DNA of 50,251 nucleotides from Jiangella rhizosphaerae (GTDB taxonomy: Bacteria; Actinomycetota; Actinomycetes; Jiangellales; Jiangellaceae). Location of the stretch: the NCBI RefSeq assembly GCF_003579925.1, contig NZ_QUAL01000160.1:1-50251 (forward strand), given 5' to 3'. A program made the translations under genes and the position numbers. The notes below the pieces were generated by a model. It was not told the origin of the DNA. It was given only the letters and a program-made list of their open reading frames with translations, and ran no database searches. Positions 26,601 through 34,227 of this stretch are shown here, piece by piece; position 1 is the first letter of the stretch, and every line of letters begins with the position of its first letter.

Positions 26601-27046
26601 GTGGGGAGGGCGGCGCCGCGGGAGGATGCGGCGCCGCCGGCATAGGTGACGATCAGCGGGATGCTGCCGGTCGAGGCGTCGTCCAGGCCCTGTTCGACCA
26701 GCCCGGTGACGTTGAACAGCTGCCGGTCGACGCGGTCTGCCGCCAGCGCCTCCTCTGCCGACGCCGGGATGACGTAGACATCGTCGCCTTCGGTGCGCAC
26801 GTCGTAGCCGCCGGGGTCGTCGGACTGCACCCGCACCGCCGGCGTCCCGCCCCACCCGTACGTGAGCACGGCGACGTCGCCGGTGATCAGCGTGACGGTG
26901 CGGACGCCGCCGGCCTCGACGCCGTCGGGGATCTGCGGCAGCGGCGTCACGGGAGTGTCGTCCGCCGGCGCGGCGGCCTGGCCGGTGAGCGGCAGCGCGG
27001 CCAGCGCGAACGTCAGGGCGACGGCGGTGCGGCGGAGGGCAGGCAC
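23693..27046 (-). CDS. Secreted subtilisin-like (S8) serine protease
   Basis: 1117 residues from GTG at 27046; the first residues VPALRRTAVALTFALAALPL are a signal peptide ending near AQAAA-type sequence. An N-terminal region ('TLITGDVAVLTYGWGG') resembles the propeptide. The S8 domain has the full triad: Asp231 in 'VAVLDTGIDAEHPDL', His263 in 'GHGTHVAS', Ser435 in 'LNGTSMATPHVAGAAAV', plus the oxyanion Asn region 'FVIAAGNLGG'. About 500 residues of C-terminal beta-sandwich-like domains follow, without a membrane anchor. Extracellular protein degradation is likely. The open frame extends 22 codons upstream but without signal-like sequence. Divergent from a TrmB/LuxR-like regulator. Confidence 0.95.
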   Translation of the reverse strand: MPALRRTAVALTFALAALPLTGQAAAPADDTPVTPLPQIPDGVEAGGVRTVTLITGDVAVLTYGWGGTPAVRVQSDDPGGYDVRTEGDDVYVIPASAEEALAADRVDRQLFNVTGLVEQGLDDASTGSIPLIVTYAGGAASSRGAALPTGTERTAGLPSIGADVVDADKAATEAIWNAVAPQRTTFGRQVDKIWLDARVAPVLDESVPYVGAPEAWAAGFDGTGSTVAVLDTGIDAEHPDLADAVVAAENFTTSPDVTDHDGHGTHVASTVLGSGAASGGSHRGVAPGADLLVGKVLGDDGFGELSWIIAGMEWAVAQGADVVNMSLGNTELGACDDPMAQAVDALSAASDTLFVIAAGNLGGPAETVTSPGCAASALTVAAVDLTDATASFSGRGPVPVTHAVKPDIAAPGVDVTAARAGGRGDAAYTDLNGTSMATPHVAGAAAVVRQAHPDWTGEQVKAALQSSVRAAGDVDVYEQGAGILDVAAAATARLSGPGTVDLGTLAWPHDPSEAVTTDVVYTNTGTADATLTFTLDARGENGAELPAEATGLGATTLTVPAGGTAALPVTFDPSVLDYGHYGAVSLRLVARAGDATVVTPIGAYAEPQHVDVTFRVLGRDGAPAGDISTLDVFDLDSIAAQRIGLDGADVTLRLRAGTYSIAATVATTDPETFQVTEAAFLAEPELRLVRDRTVTLDARRAVPVRVRTDEPLRLHSGSVSYARIADNWILSNTRYFRDSLRTLYLGRMADVSRGAFDVTESWLYTTPDGATEPADYHLVYPHTGTITTRDVNHRVERDRLARIDSTYHTPGAADRYTQYVDAYSAQREAYVPLGDVVHFPAPGTRTAYVTADVPVRQTVVHPDGTQWFWGTPMSSATRPLEPGSRTAETWYGAGLRPAVPAGAQGPYDPSGRAGNVIWTNLPAWADSQPGHFAWNGLNDLGSMELFAAGQSLGRWGFYGQGQWDVPAAATEFELVYDLVRFDRSFSTWTSPLFTQTSWRFTSSAQDDGGALPLLFPSYDVDVDAQNRAAAVESYRVEVGVEATPSYSPGGLTAATAWVSYDDGQTWTEVPATLDGDTVVATVDNRSAAGGHVSFKVELTDANGVGVTQWTQRLYGVV

Positions 27047-27114
27047 GGTACGGCCCCGCTTTCGTGAGGAGACAGACCATTCGTAAATCTGCCACGATCC
27101 AGGACAATGCACCG

Positions 27115-27130
27115 TGACGCGAATGCGTCA
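27115..27130. promoter_or_regulatory. Inverted repeat in the protease/regulator gap
   Basis: TGACGC-GAAT-GCGTCA, 6-bp arms, in the 128-base divergent gap. It is 45-60 bases upstream of the regulator start and about 70 bases from the protease start. A candidate operator for the regulator; short enough that chance cannot be excluded. Confidence 0.45.
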
Positions 27131-27174
27131 TGACCGGTATCCGCCAGCGACGACACACGAGCAGAGGAGGCATC

Positions 27175-28152
27175 GTGTTCGATGTGCTGGGGTTGGGTGA
27201 GGCGGAGGAGTCCGCCTATCGCGCGCTGGTCGAGGTGCCGTCCGCCGACGTCGCCGCGCTGGCCGCACGCCTGGGCGTCCGGCCCGGCGAGGCGGCGACG
27301 GCGCTGGCGTCTTTGGAGCGCCGCGGACTCGCCGCCCGGTCCAGCGCCAGCCCCGAGCACTACGTGGCCTCGCCGCCGTCCGTCGCGCTGGCCGCCCTCG
27401 TCGTCGACCGGCAGGAGGAGCTGCGCCGCGCGGAGGTCGAGATCGCCGCGCTGACGGAGGCGTACCGGCGCACCGAGTCCGACCGCAGCGTCGGCGACGT
27501 GGTCGACGTCGTCTACGGCGCGCAGGCGGTGGCGCAGCGGTTCATGCAACTGCAGGCCTCGGCCCGGTCCGAGGTGCTCGGGTTGACGAAGGCCGAGGTC
27601 ATCGCGATCTCCGGCGAGGAGAACACCGCCGAGGAGGCCGCCGTGGAGCGGGGCGTCCGCTTCCGCGTCGTCCTCGAGCGGGCGGCGTTCGACCGCCCCG
27701 GCTTCGCGGCCGCCGCCGAGGCCGCCCTCGCCGACGGCGAGGAGGTGCGCGTCGCGCCGGAGGTGCCGATCCGGCTGCTGGTGGTCGACCGCCAGATCGC
27801 CCTGGTGCCGCTGGTGTCCGGCGAGTCACGGGCGGTCGGTGCGCTGCTGGTCCACCAGAGCGGGCTGCTGGATGCGCTGATGGCGCTGTTCGAGAAGGTG
27901 TGGGACGAGGCGGTGCCGCTGGTGCTCGGCACCGGCGGCGCGCTGGCCGAGCGGCCGCCGTCGGGGCTCACCGCGCTCGACGCCCGGATCTTCGGGCTCC
28001 TACTGGCCGGGCTGACCGACCAGGCCATCGCGAACCTGCTGGACATGTCGCTGCGGACGGTGCAGCGGCGGGTGCGCGCGCTCATGGACGTCGCCGGTGC
28101 CGACACCCGGCTGCAGCTGGGCTTCCAGGCCGCCAAGCGGGGCTGGGCCTGA
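27175..28152 (+). CDS. TrmB-like/LuxR-like helix-turn-helix regulator
   Basis: 325 residues from GTG at 27175 (strong AGAGGAGG ribosome site). N-terminal TrmB-type winged helix ('[46 protein letters not shown]'), a coiled linker, a PLD-like effector domain ('[11 protein letters not shown]', '[13 protein letters not shown]', '[13 protein letters not shown]'), and a C-terminal LuxR-type helix-turn-helix ('[40 protein letters not shown]'). This two-HTH arrangement is common in actinobacteria next to secreted proteases. It probably regulates the divergent subtilase gene. Confidence 0.9.
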   Translation: MFDVLGLGEAEESAYRALVEVPSADVAALAARLGVRPGEAATALASLERRGLAARSSASPEHYVASPPSVALAALVVDRQEELRRAEVEIAALTEAYRRTESDRSVGDVVDVVYGAQAVAQRFMQLQASARSEVLGLTKAEVIAISGEENTAEEAAVERGVRFRVVLERAAFDRPGFAAAAEAALADGEEVRVAPEVPIRLLVVDRQIALVPLVSGESRAVGALLVHQSGLLDALMALFEKVWDEAVPLVLGTGGALAERPPSGLTALDARIFGLLLAGLTDQAIANLLDMSLRTVQRRVRALMDVAGADTRLQLGFQAAKRGWA

Positions 28153-28171
28153 CCCCTCGTGACGTGGGGCT

Positions 28172-28688
28172 CCCCGTCCCCCTGCTGCCCCATTCTCTTG
28201 CCGCGACCGGGCGCGTCAAGCGGACCAACTTGGCGCTTCGCGCGGCGGGGACCGCTTGACTCGCCCGTTCGCGGCCAAGAACGGGCAGCTATCAGGGGGA
28301 CGGGGAGGATGTGGGCACGCCTCACGCTTGTCGTGCCCGTTTCGCGTGCTTTGTCGGGTCGTGGACGGCGATGATCATCGGCGATCGCCTACATCACGAG
28401 GATTCCGTGAGCTTCACCATGCCTGTAGGGGTGTTGACCCTCAGGTAATCCTCGTGATGGCTCCCGAATCACGGTGAAATCTCACCTAGTGGACGCTCTA
28501 CGACACCAAACTCACACCGAAACGGGCGCAGAGGCCTGGAGCCGTCGCCACATTGTCCCCGTCCCCCTGATAGCTGCCCAGTCTTCGCCGCGTGCGTGCG
28601 GGTCAAGCGGTCATCGTCGCGCGAAGCGCCAATAGTCCGCTTGAGGCGCGCGTGCGCGGCCAAGACAATCGGGCAGCAGGGGGACGGG
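28172..28688. repeat. Family C palindromic composite
   Basis: Two inverted copies (28172-28305 and 28557-28688, roughly 85% alike) flank a ~250-bp centre. Each copy is itself a long hairpin: terminal CCCGTCCCCCTG/CAGGGGGACGGG plus CTGCCC/GGGCAG, an internal TCAAGCGG/CCGCTTGA stem, and a conserved core GCGCGAAGCGCCAA. The similarity of the two sides continues weakly inward (GCCCGTTTCG on both). It fills most of the 594-base convergent gap between the regulator and MATE genes. No frame in it looks protein-coding. Confidence 0.88.
28392..28459. repeat. Central inverted repeat of the family C composite
   Basis: CATCACGAGGATT (28392-28404) and AATCCTCGTGATG (28447-28459) are perfect 13-bp inverted repeats separated by 42 bases. 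They sit at the symmetry centre of the larger palindrome. Confidence 0.9.
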
Positions 28689-28690
28689 AA

Positions 28691-28730
28691 CAACGCAGCA
28701 CGGGACGGCCCAACGCAGCAGGGGGACGGG
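28691..28730 (+). repeat. Tandem remnants of the family C terminus
   Basis: CAACGCAGCACGGGACGGCC and CAACGCAGCAGGGGGACGGG lie in tandem directly after the right-hand copy. Both echo its terminal GCAGCAGGGGGACGGG, as if the end had been duplicated. Confidence 0.7.
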
Positions 28731-28746
28731 TGGTGGAGTACCGCCC

Positions 28747-30084
28747 TCAGCGGACAGCGCCGGTGACCATCCAGGTGTCCTGGCGCTCGCGCAGGGCGAG
28801 CGTGACCAGCCGCATCAGCACCCAGAGGCCGATGGCGCCCCAGAGCCACATCAGGCCGGCCCGCCCGGACGCGTCCGACGCCGCCACGGCCCAGGCGGCG
28901 GGCAGGAACGCCGCGACCGAGAGCACCGACGCCCAGGCCAGGTACCGCCCGTCGCCGGCGCCGATCAGCACGCCGTCGAGCACGAACACCCACCCGGCGA
29001 TCGGCTGCATGGCCGCGGCGACGACCAGTGCGGCGAACAGCAGCTCGCGCACCTCGGCGTCGGGGGTGAACAGACGCGCGTAGCCGTTGCCGATCACCAG
29101 CAGGAGCAGGGCGAGCGCGACCCCGGACAGCACACCCCACTGGACCATGCGCCGGGTGATCGAGCGCGCGCCGTCGATGTCGCCGGCGCCGAGCGCACGG
29201 CCGACCAGCGCCTGGGCGGCGATCGCGACCGCGTCGAGGATCAGCGCCAGTAGGGTCCACGTCGTGAAGGCCACCTGGTGCGCGGCCAGCGCGGCCGTCC
29301 CCAGCCCGGCCGCCACCACGGTGATGACGATGAGCGCGACCCGCATGGCGACCGTCCGCACGATCAGCGGCACGCCGGCGCCGAACGCCTGGGCGACGCC
29401 GCGCCCGTCCGGCCTGAGGGCGACGCCCTCGCGCCGGGCGCCGCGGACCACGACCCGGACGAACACCGCGGCCATGCCGGTCTGGGCGATGACGGTGCCC
29501 AGCGCCGAACCGCCGATGCCGAGGTCGAGCCCGTACACCAGGACGACGTTGAGCGCGACGTTCGCGACCGCGCCGGTCACCGCGACGTACAGCGGGGTCC
29601 TCGTGTCCTGCAGGCCGCGCAGCACGCCGGTGGCGGCGAGGACCAGCAGCATCGACGGGATGCCGAGGAAGCTGATGCGCAGGTACGTCTCGGCGTGCTC
29701 GGCCACGTCGTCGCCGGGTCCGAACAGCGACACCACCCACGGCGTCAACGGCCAGCCGGCCACGAGGGTGGCGACGCCGATCAGCACGGCCAGCCAGCAG
29801 CCGTCGATGCCGGAACGCAGTGCGCCCGCGTGGTCGCCCGCGCCCAGCATCCGGGCCACCGCCGCCGTCGTCCCGTAGGCGAGGAAGATCGACACGTTCA
29901 CCAGCGTCGCGAGCACCGTCGACGCGATGCCCAGTCCGGCCAGCTCGGGCGTGCCGAGATGGCCGATGATCGCGGAGTCGGTGAGCAGGAACAGCGGCTC
30001 GGCGACCAGTGCGCCGAGTGCGGGCAGCGCGAGCCGCAGGATCTCGCCGTCGGCCGGGTGCCGCCGGAACGGATGTCGAGTCAT
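28747..30084 (-). CDS. MATE-family efflux transporter
   Basis: 445 residues from ATG at 30084, twelve hydrophobic segments in two homologous halves. MATE motifs: 'ILRLALPALGALVAEPLFLLTDSAIIGHLG' at the N-terminus, 'TWTLLALILDAVAIAAQALVGRALGAGD' in the second half. DinF/NorM-like exporters use Na+ or H+ gradients to expel organic cations or drugs. Another ATG 11 codons upstream is possible; neither has a clear ribosome site. Divergent from dnaB, an arrangement I recall from Streptomyces. Confidence 0.92.
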   Translation of the reverse strand: MTRHPFRRHPADGEILRLALPALGALVAEPLFLLTDSAIIGHLGTPELAGLGIASTVLATLVNVSIFLAYGTTAAVARMLGAGDHAGALRSGIDGCWLAVLIGVATLVAGWPLTPWVVSLFGPGDDVAEHAETYLRISFLGIPSMLLVLAATGVLRGLQDTRTPLYVAVTGAVANVALNVVLVYGLDLGIGGSALGTVIAQTGMAAVFVRVVVRGARREGVALRPDGRGVAQAFGAGVPLIVRTVAMRVALIVITVVAAGLGTAALAAHQVAFTTWTLLALILDAVAIAAQALVGRALGAGDIDGARSITRRMVQWGVLSGVALALLLLVIGNGYARLFTPDAEVRELLFAALVVAAAMQPIAGWVFVLDGVLIGAGDGRYLAWASVLSVAAFLPAAWAVAASDASGRAGLMWLWGAIGLWVLMRLVTLALRERQDTWMVTGAVR

Positions 30085-30153
30085 GGCAGCACCGACGGTA
30101 GGGGTGACACCTGTCATCGCGTGACCGGTGTCTCGCCATCTGAGATCTTGCCC

Positions 30154-30315
30154 TGTGGATCTCCGTCCACACCCGGTGGACGAGAAACCTGACGGGTGAT
30201 CTGCGGCGACGCCGCGATTGTGAACAACCGGCCGGGCGGCTGTCCCCAGGGTTGTCCACAGTTGGGGATGATCGTTTACGGGGCGCTTCCACAGGCCGTC
30301 CACAGCGCCTGTGGA
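30154..30315. promoter_or_regulatory. Cluster of DnaA-box-like motifs upstream of dnaB
   Basis: Six TCCACA motifs in either orientation lie within 162 bases of the MATE/dnaB gap (30085-30449): a perfect actinobacterial DnaA box TTGTCCACA (30252-30260), two CCGTCCACA (30163-30171, 30296-30304), TTCCACA (30287-30293) and two reverse TGTGGA (30154, 30310). No other gene-like sequence is seen in the gap. Confidence 0.6.
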
Positions 30316-30449
30316 TCATGGACTTGGCGACGCGCCGAGGCGGGCCGTAGGTTCGCGACACAGCAGTCGAGGAGTGCCTGCCTGGCGAGGAATGTCGGTG
30401 GCGGCTGTTAGAACGTATGTATGGACCAGCCGGTGCCTGAGGGGGTCGC

Positions 30450-33092
30450 GTGAGCGTCGCTGAGCTGCCCGATCGCCGGGAGGAGGCGCCTGTTGACTAC
30501 GGCCGTACGCCGCCGCAGGACGTCGCCGCCGAGCAGTCGGTGCTCGGGGGCATGCTGCTGTCCAAGGACGCCATCGCCGACGTCGTCGAGATCCTGCGTG
30601 GCAACGACTTCTACCGCCCGGCGCACGAGGCCGTCTACGAGGCGATCATCGACCTCTACGGCCGTGGCGAGCCCGCCGACGCCGTCACCGTCGCGGCCCA
30701 GCTGCAGAAGCGCGGCGAGCTCGGCCGGGTCGGCGGCGCGCCGTACCTGCACACGCTGGTCTCCTCCGTGCCGTCGGCGGCCAACGCCGGGTTCTACGCC
30801 GAGATCGTGCGCGAGCGGGCCATCCTGCGCCGCCTCGTCGAGGCCGGCACCCGCATCACCCAGTGGGGCTACGGCGAAGACGGCGACGCCGACGCCATCG
30901 TCGACCGCGCCCAGGCCGAGATCTACGCCATCACCGAGAAGCGGGCGTCCGAGGACTACCACCCGCTCTCGGAGATCATGGAGGGCACGCTCGACGAGAT
31001 CGAGGCCATCGGCTCGCGCGGCGGCCAGATGGTCGGCGTCCCCACCGGCTTCACCGACCTCGATGCCCTCACCAACGGCCTGCACCCCGGCCAGCTGGTG
31101 ATCCTCGCCGCTCGGCCCGCGGTCGGCAAGTCGACCCTGGGACTGGATCTCGCTCGGGCCGCGTCCATCAAGAACGGCCTGACCTCGGTCATCTTCTCCC
31201 TCGAGATGGGCCGCAACGAGATCACCATGCGGCTGCTCTCCGCCGAGGCTAAGGTCCCGCTGCACCACATGCGCTCGGGCCAGATGACCGACGACGACTG
31301 GAACCGCATCGCCCGCAGCACCGGCGAGGTCTCCAGTGCGCCGCTGTACATCGACGATTCGCCCAACATGACGATGATGGAGATCCGCGCCAAGTGCCGG
31401 CGGCTGAAGCAGCGCAACGATCTCCGTCTCGTCATCATCGACTACCTGCAGCTGATGACCAGCGGCAAGCGGGTCGAGAGCCGCCAGCAGGAGGTCGCGG
31501 AGTTCTCCCGGGCGCTGAAGCTGCTGGCCAAGGAGCTCGAGGTCCCGGTCATCGCGATGAGCCAGCTGAACCGTGGTCCGGAACAGCGTCAGGACAAGAA
31601 GCCGATGCTGTCGGACCTCCGCGAATCCGGCTGCCTGCCGGCGTCGACGCGCATCATGCGGGCCGACACCGGTGCGGAGATCACCATCGGCGAGCTGTTG
31701 GCATCGGGGGCGCGCGACATCCCGGTCTGGAGTCTCGACGAGAGCCTTCGGTACGTCCCGCGGACCATGACGCACGCGTTCCCGAGTGGCCGCAAGGAGA
31801 CCTTCCGGCTCCGGCTCGCCTCCGGCAAGCAGATCGACGCGACGGCGAACCACCCGTTCCTGACCTACGACGGCTGGCGTCCGCTGGGTGAGCTCTCCGT
31901 GGGCGCCAGGCTCGCGGTGCCGCGGCACGTCCCTGCGCCGCTGGTGACGCAGCAATGGGCCGATGCCGAGGTCGTGATGCTCGCGCATCTCATCGGCGAC
32001 GGCTCGTTCGTCCGTCGCCAGCCGATTCGCTACGCGTCGGTCGACGAGGAGAACCTGGCGGCCGTCACCGAGGCGGCACGGCACTTCGGCATCACTGCCG
32101 TCCGCGACGACTATGCGGCCGCCCGCGTGACGACACTGCGGCTGCCCGCCCCGTACCGGCTGACGCACGGGCGGCGCAACCCGGTCGCCGCCTGGCTCGA
32201 CGGGCTCGGCCTGTTCGGGCTGCGCTCACACGAGAAGTTCATTCCCGATGCCGTCTTCAGCCTGCCGAAGGCGCAGATCACAATGTTCCTCAGGCACTTG
32301 TGGGCCACCGACGGATCGGTGACGGTGAACCGCAACGGCCGGTCCGGCCGCATCTACTACGCCTCGACGAGCCGGCGGCTGCTCGACGGTGTTTCGCGGC
32401 TGCTGCTGCGCTACGGCATCTCCACCCGCTTGCGGATCGCGACGCCGAAGTCCGGCTACCGGCCGCAGTACACCCTCGACGTCTCCGGTCGAGACGAGCA
32501 GTTGCGGTTCCTGCGCGAGATCGGCTGCCACGGGGCCCGGTCGGCGGCATGCGCTCGCCTGCTGACCGTGCTCGAGGCCGGTACGTCGAACGCCAACGTC
32601 GACACCGTGCCGCGCGAGGTCTGGCAGGACGTCCGGGCCATCCTGGCCGAGCAGGGCATGACACATCGGCAGTTCGCGGCCGCCATGAACACGACATTCG
32701 GCGGCAGCGCGATGTGGAAGCATGCGCCCAGCCGGGAACGGCTCAGTCGTGTGGCCTCGGTCCTCGGTAGCGCGGAGCTGGAGATGTACGCCACCAATGA
32801 CCTCCTGTGGGACGAGGTCGTCGCCATCGAGCCGCTCGGCGAACAAGACGTCTACGACGCAACGGTCATGGGCACCCACAACTTCATCGCCGACGGCGTC
32901 GCCACCCACAACAGCATCGAGCAGGACGCCGACATGGTGATCCTGCTGCACCGCGAGGACGCCTACGAGAAGGAGTCGCCGCGGGCGGGTGAGGCCGACT
33001 TCATCGTGGCCAAGCACCGTAACGGCCCGACCGCCACCATCACGGTCGCCTTCCAGGGTCACTACAGCCGCTTCGTCGACATGGCCCAGTGA
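30450..33092 (+). CDS. dnaB: Replicative DNA helicase DnaB containing an intein
   Basis: 880 residues, GTG start at 30450. The mature helicase would be 453 residues: N-terminal DnaB domain ('DVAAEQSVLGGMLLSKDAIADV'), linker, and RecA-like C-terminal ATPase with Walker A 'ARPAVGKST' (Lys227), 'VIFSLEMGRNEITMRLLSAEA' and 'LVIIDYLQLMTSG' (Walker B). The intein interrupts 'SDLRESG/SIEQDADMVILLHRED', the well-known DnaB-b site used by mycobacterial DnaB inteins. DnaB is the hexameric helicase that unwinds the fork. The precursor must splice to give active helicase. The C-terminal extein ends normally (HYSRFVDMAQ). Confidence 0.98.
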   Translation: MSVAELPDRREEAPVDYGRTPPQDVAAEQSVLGGMLLSKDAIADVVEILRGNDFYRPAHEAVYEAIIDLYGRGEPADAVTVAAQLQKRGELGRVGGAPYLHTLVSSVPSAANAGFYAEIVRERAILRRLVEAGTRITQWGYGEDGDADAIVDRAQAEIYAITEKRASEDYHPLSEIMEGTLDEIEAIGSRGGQMVGVPTGFTDLDALTNGLHPGQLVILAARPAVGKSTLGLDLARAASIKNGLTSVIFSLEMGRNEITMRLLSAEAKVPLHHMRSGQMTDDDWNRIARSTGEVSSAPLYIDDSPNMTMMEIRAKCRRLKQRNDLRLVIIDYLQLMTSGKRVESRQQEVAEFSRALKLLAKELEVPVIAMSQLNRGPEQRQDKKPMLSDLRESGCLPASTRIMRADTGAEITIGELLASGARDIPVWSLDESLRYVPRTMTHAFPSGRKETFRLRLASGKQIDATANHPFLTYDGWRPLGELSVGARLAVPRHVPAPLVTQQWADAEVVMLAHLIGDGSFVRRQPIRYASVDEENLAAVTEAARHFGITAVRDDYAAARVTTLRLPAPYRLTHGRRNPVAAWLDGLGLFGLRSHEKFIPDAVFSLPKAQITMFLRHLWATDGSVTVNRNGRSGRIYYASTSRRLLDGVSRLLLRYGISTRLRIATPKSGYRPQYTLDVSGRDEQLRFLREIGCHGARSAACARLLTVLEAGTSNANVDTVPREVWQDVRAILAEQGMTHRQFAAAMNTTFGGSAMWKHAPSRERLSRVASVLGSAELEMYATNDLLWDEVVAIEPLGEQDVYDATVMGTHNFIADGVATHNSIEQDADMVILLHREDAYEKESPRAGEADFIVAKHRNGPTATITVAFQGHYSRFVDMAQ
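31632..32912 (+). mobile_element. DnaB intein with LAGLIDADG homing endonuclease
   Basis: 427 residues (395-821 of the precursor). Splicing residues are complete: Cys1 in 'CLPASTRI', block B-like 'ATANHPFLT' with the TxxH-type His, C-terminal 'GVATHN' with penultimate His and terminal Asn, and Ser+1. Between the splicing blocks lies a two-motif endonuclease: 'LAHLIGDGSF' (about 511-520) and 'FLRHLWATDGSV' (about 613-624), each with its acidic residue, so it may still be active. Codon usage is a little less GC-rich than in the flanking exteins. Confidence 0.97.
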
Positions 33093-33099
33093 GCTTCCA

Positions 33100-33310
33100 T
33101 TGCCGGAGGCCGACGGGGTGCCGCCAGGTTGGCCGAACCACGAGGTGCCACTCATCCCCAGCGCGGTCCTCGACAGGTGGCCTGATATCGGGGCCCAGCT
33201 CGGGCTGTCAGTTCATACCGACGATGGTCTTGATCGCCCCCCTGTGATCACGCGCCCTCCGGTGGTCGGCACGGGGCCGGACGACGGCGATGCTCGGGGG
33301 TTGACCGCGC
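33100..33310 (+). other. Possible decayed reading frame after dnaB
   Basis: From a TTG at 33100 the plus strand reads 'LPEADGVPPGWPNHEVPLIPSAVLDRWPDIG...' for about 70 residues, then runs on antisense to the next gene. The composition looks protein-like but there is no ribosome site, no family resemblance and no proper end. It may be a gene remnant. Confidence 0.25.
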
Positions 33311-33315
33311 ACTGG

Positions 33316-33363
33316 CGACCACCGCGGCCGTGGCCACCCGGGCGACCTGACGTCAGGTGGTCG
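33316..33363. terminator. Bidirectional terminator candidate between dnaB and the XRE regulator
   Basis: CGACCACC (33316-33323) pairs with GGTGGTCG (33356-33363), with an inner perfect palindrome ACCTGACGTCAGGT spanning the regulator's stop codon. In a convergent gap, so it could end transcripts from both sides. Confidence 0.55.
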
Positions 33364-34198
33364 TCTGGAAGTTCTGGGTGCCGATCACCTGCAACAGCTC
33401 CAGCTTCTCCGCCGCGTCGGTGCCCTCGACGGGGAAGTACGCGAGCAGTTCGACGTCCTCGTCGGGCGTGAGCAGCACCTCGCAGCGCAGCCGGACCAGC
33501 CCGACCTCGGGGTGGACGAAGCTCTTGACGTCGGAGCGGCGCACGGCGACGTCGTGCCGCTCCCACAGCGCGCGGAACTCGGCACTGCGGTCGAGCAGGT
33601 CGTCGACCAGCTCGGTGACGTCGCGGTCGCCGGCGCGGCGGGAGTGGGTCGAGCGGAGGTCGGCGACGTGCGACGCGGACAGCCGCGGCCGGTCCTCCTC
33701 GGGTGCCAGCTCGCGGGCCGTGGGGTCGGTGAACCAGCGCCAGTAGACGTTGCCCTCGCGGCCGGGCCGGACGTCCCGCTCGCCCACCAGCGCCGCGTGC
33801 AGGGCGTTCCGCCACAGCACCTCGCCGATGTCGCTCAGGATGCAGACGGGGACGTCGACGAGGCGGCTCGCGAGCGCGATCAGGCCCGGCCGGATGTGGC
33901 CGCCGGCCAGGCGGGGCGGCGCGGACAGTCCGGCCAGGTGGAACAGGTGGTCGCGCTGGTCGAGGTCGCAGCGCAGCGCCCGGGCCAGCGCCGCGACGAC
34001 GGCCGGGGACGGGGCGGAGCCGCGCGCCTGCTCCAGCCGCGAGTAGTGGTCGGTGGACACGCCGGCCAGCTGCGCCACCTCCTCGCGCCGCAGGCCGGGA
34101 GTGCGACGGCGGACGCCGGCGGGCAGGCCGACATCGGCCGGGCGCAGCACCTCGCGGCGGCGACGGAGGAAGTCGGCGAGGCCGGGACGATCGATCAC
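33353..34198 (-). CDS. XRE-type helix-turn-helix regulator with MmyB-like ligand domain
   Basis: 281 residues from GTG at 34198, VIDRPGLADFLRRRREVL. N-terminal HTH 'RRTPGLRREEVAQLAGVSTDHYSRLEQARG' is the typical start of this large actinobacterial family; the C-terminal MmyB-like PAS domain has 'VCILSDIGEVLWRNALHAALVG', 'VYWRWFTDPTARELAPEE' and 'FVHPEVGLVRLRCEVLL'. These regulators usually repress an adjacent oxidoreductase. Here an aldo-keto reductase is divergent, with a perfect inverted repeat between. Confidence 0.93.
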   Translation of the reverse strand: MIDRPGLADFLRRRREVLRPADVGLPAGVRRRTPGLRREEVAQLAGVSTDHYSRLEQARGSAPSPAVVAALARALRCDLDQRDHLFHLAGLSAPPRLAGGHIRPGLIALASRLVDVPVCILSDIGEVLWRNALHAALVGERDVRPGREGNVYWRWFTDPTARELAPEEDRPRLSASHVADLRSTHSRRAGDRDVTELVDDLLDRSAEFRALWERHDVAVRRSDVKSFVHPEVGLVRLRCEVLLTPDEDVELLAYFPVEGTDAAEKLELLQVIGTQNFQTTT

Positions 34199-34227
34199 GT
34201 CTCCATGGTGCAACCCGGCCGCGACGA

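Noticed and set aside
22793-27067. 1424-codon open frame on the plus strand opposite the UbiB and subtilase genes
   Set aside because: High-GC antisense artefact; the opposite strand encodes complete UbiB and S8 protease motifs.
28172-28688. Family C considered as a complete insertion sequence or retron
   Set aside because: No transposase or reverse transcriptase frame inside; it can only be non-autonomous.
28469-30361. Extended minus frame covering the MATE gene and family C right arm
   Set aside because: Wrong frame for MATE; apparent similarity to a plus-strand frame in the left arm reflects the DNA repeat, not protein homology.
30085-30449. DnaA-box cluster considered as the chromosomal origin
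   Set aside because: No dnaA, dnaN or other oriC neighbours and only about six motifs, too few for an actinobacterial origin.
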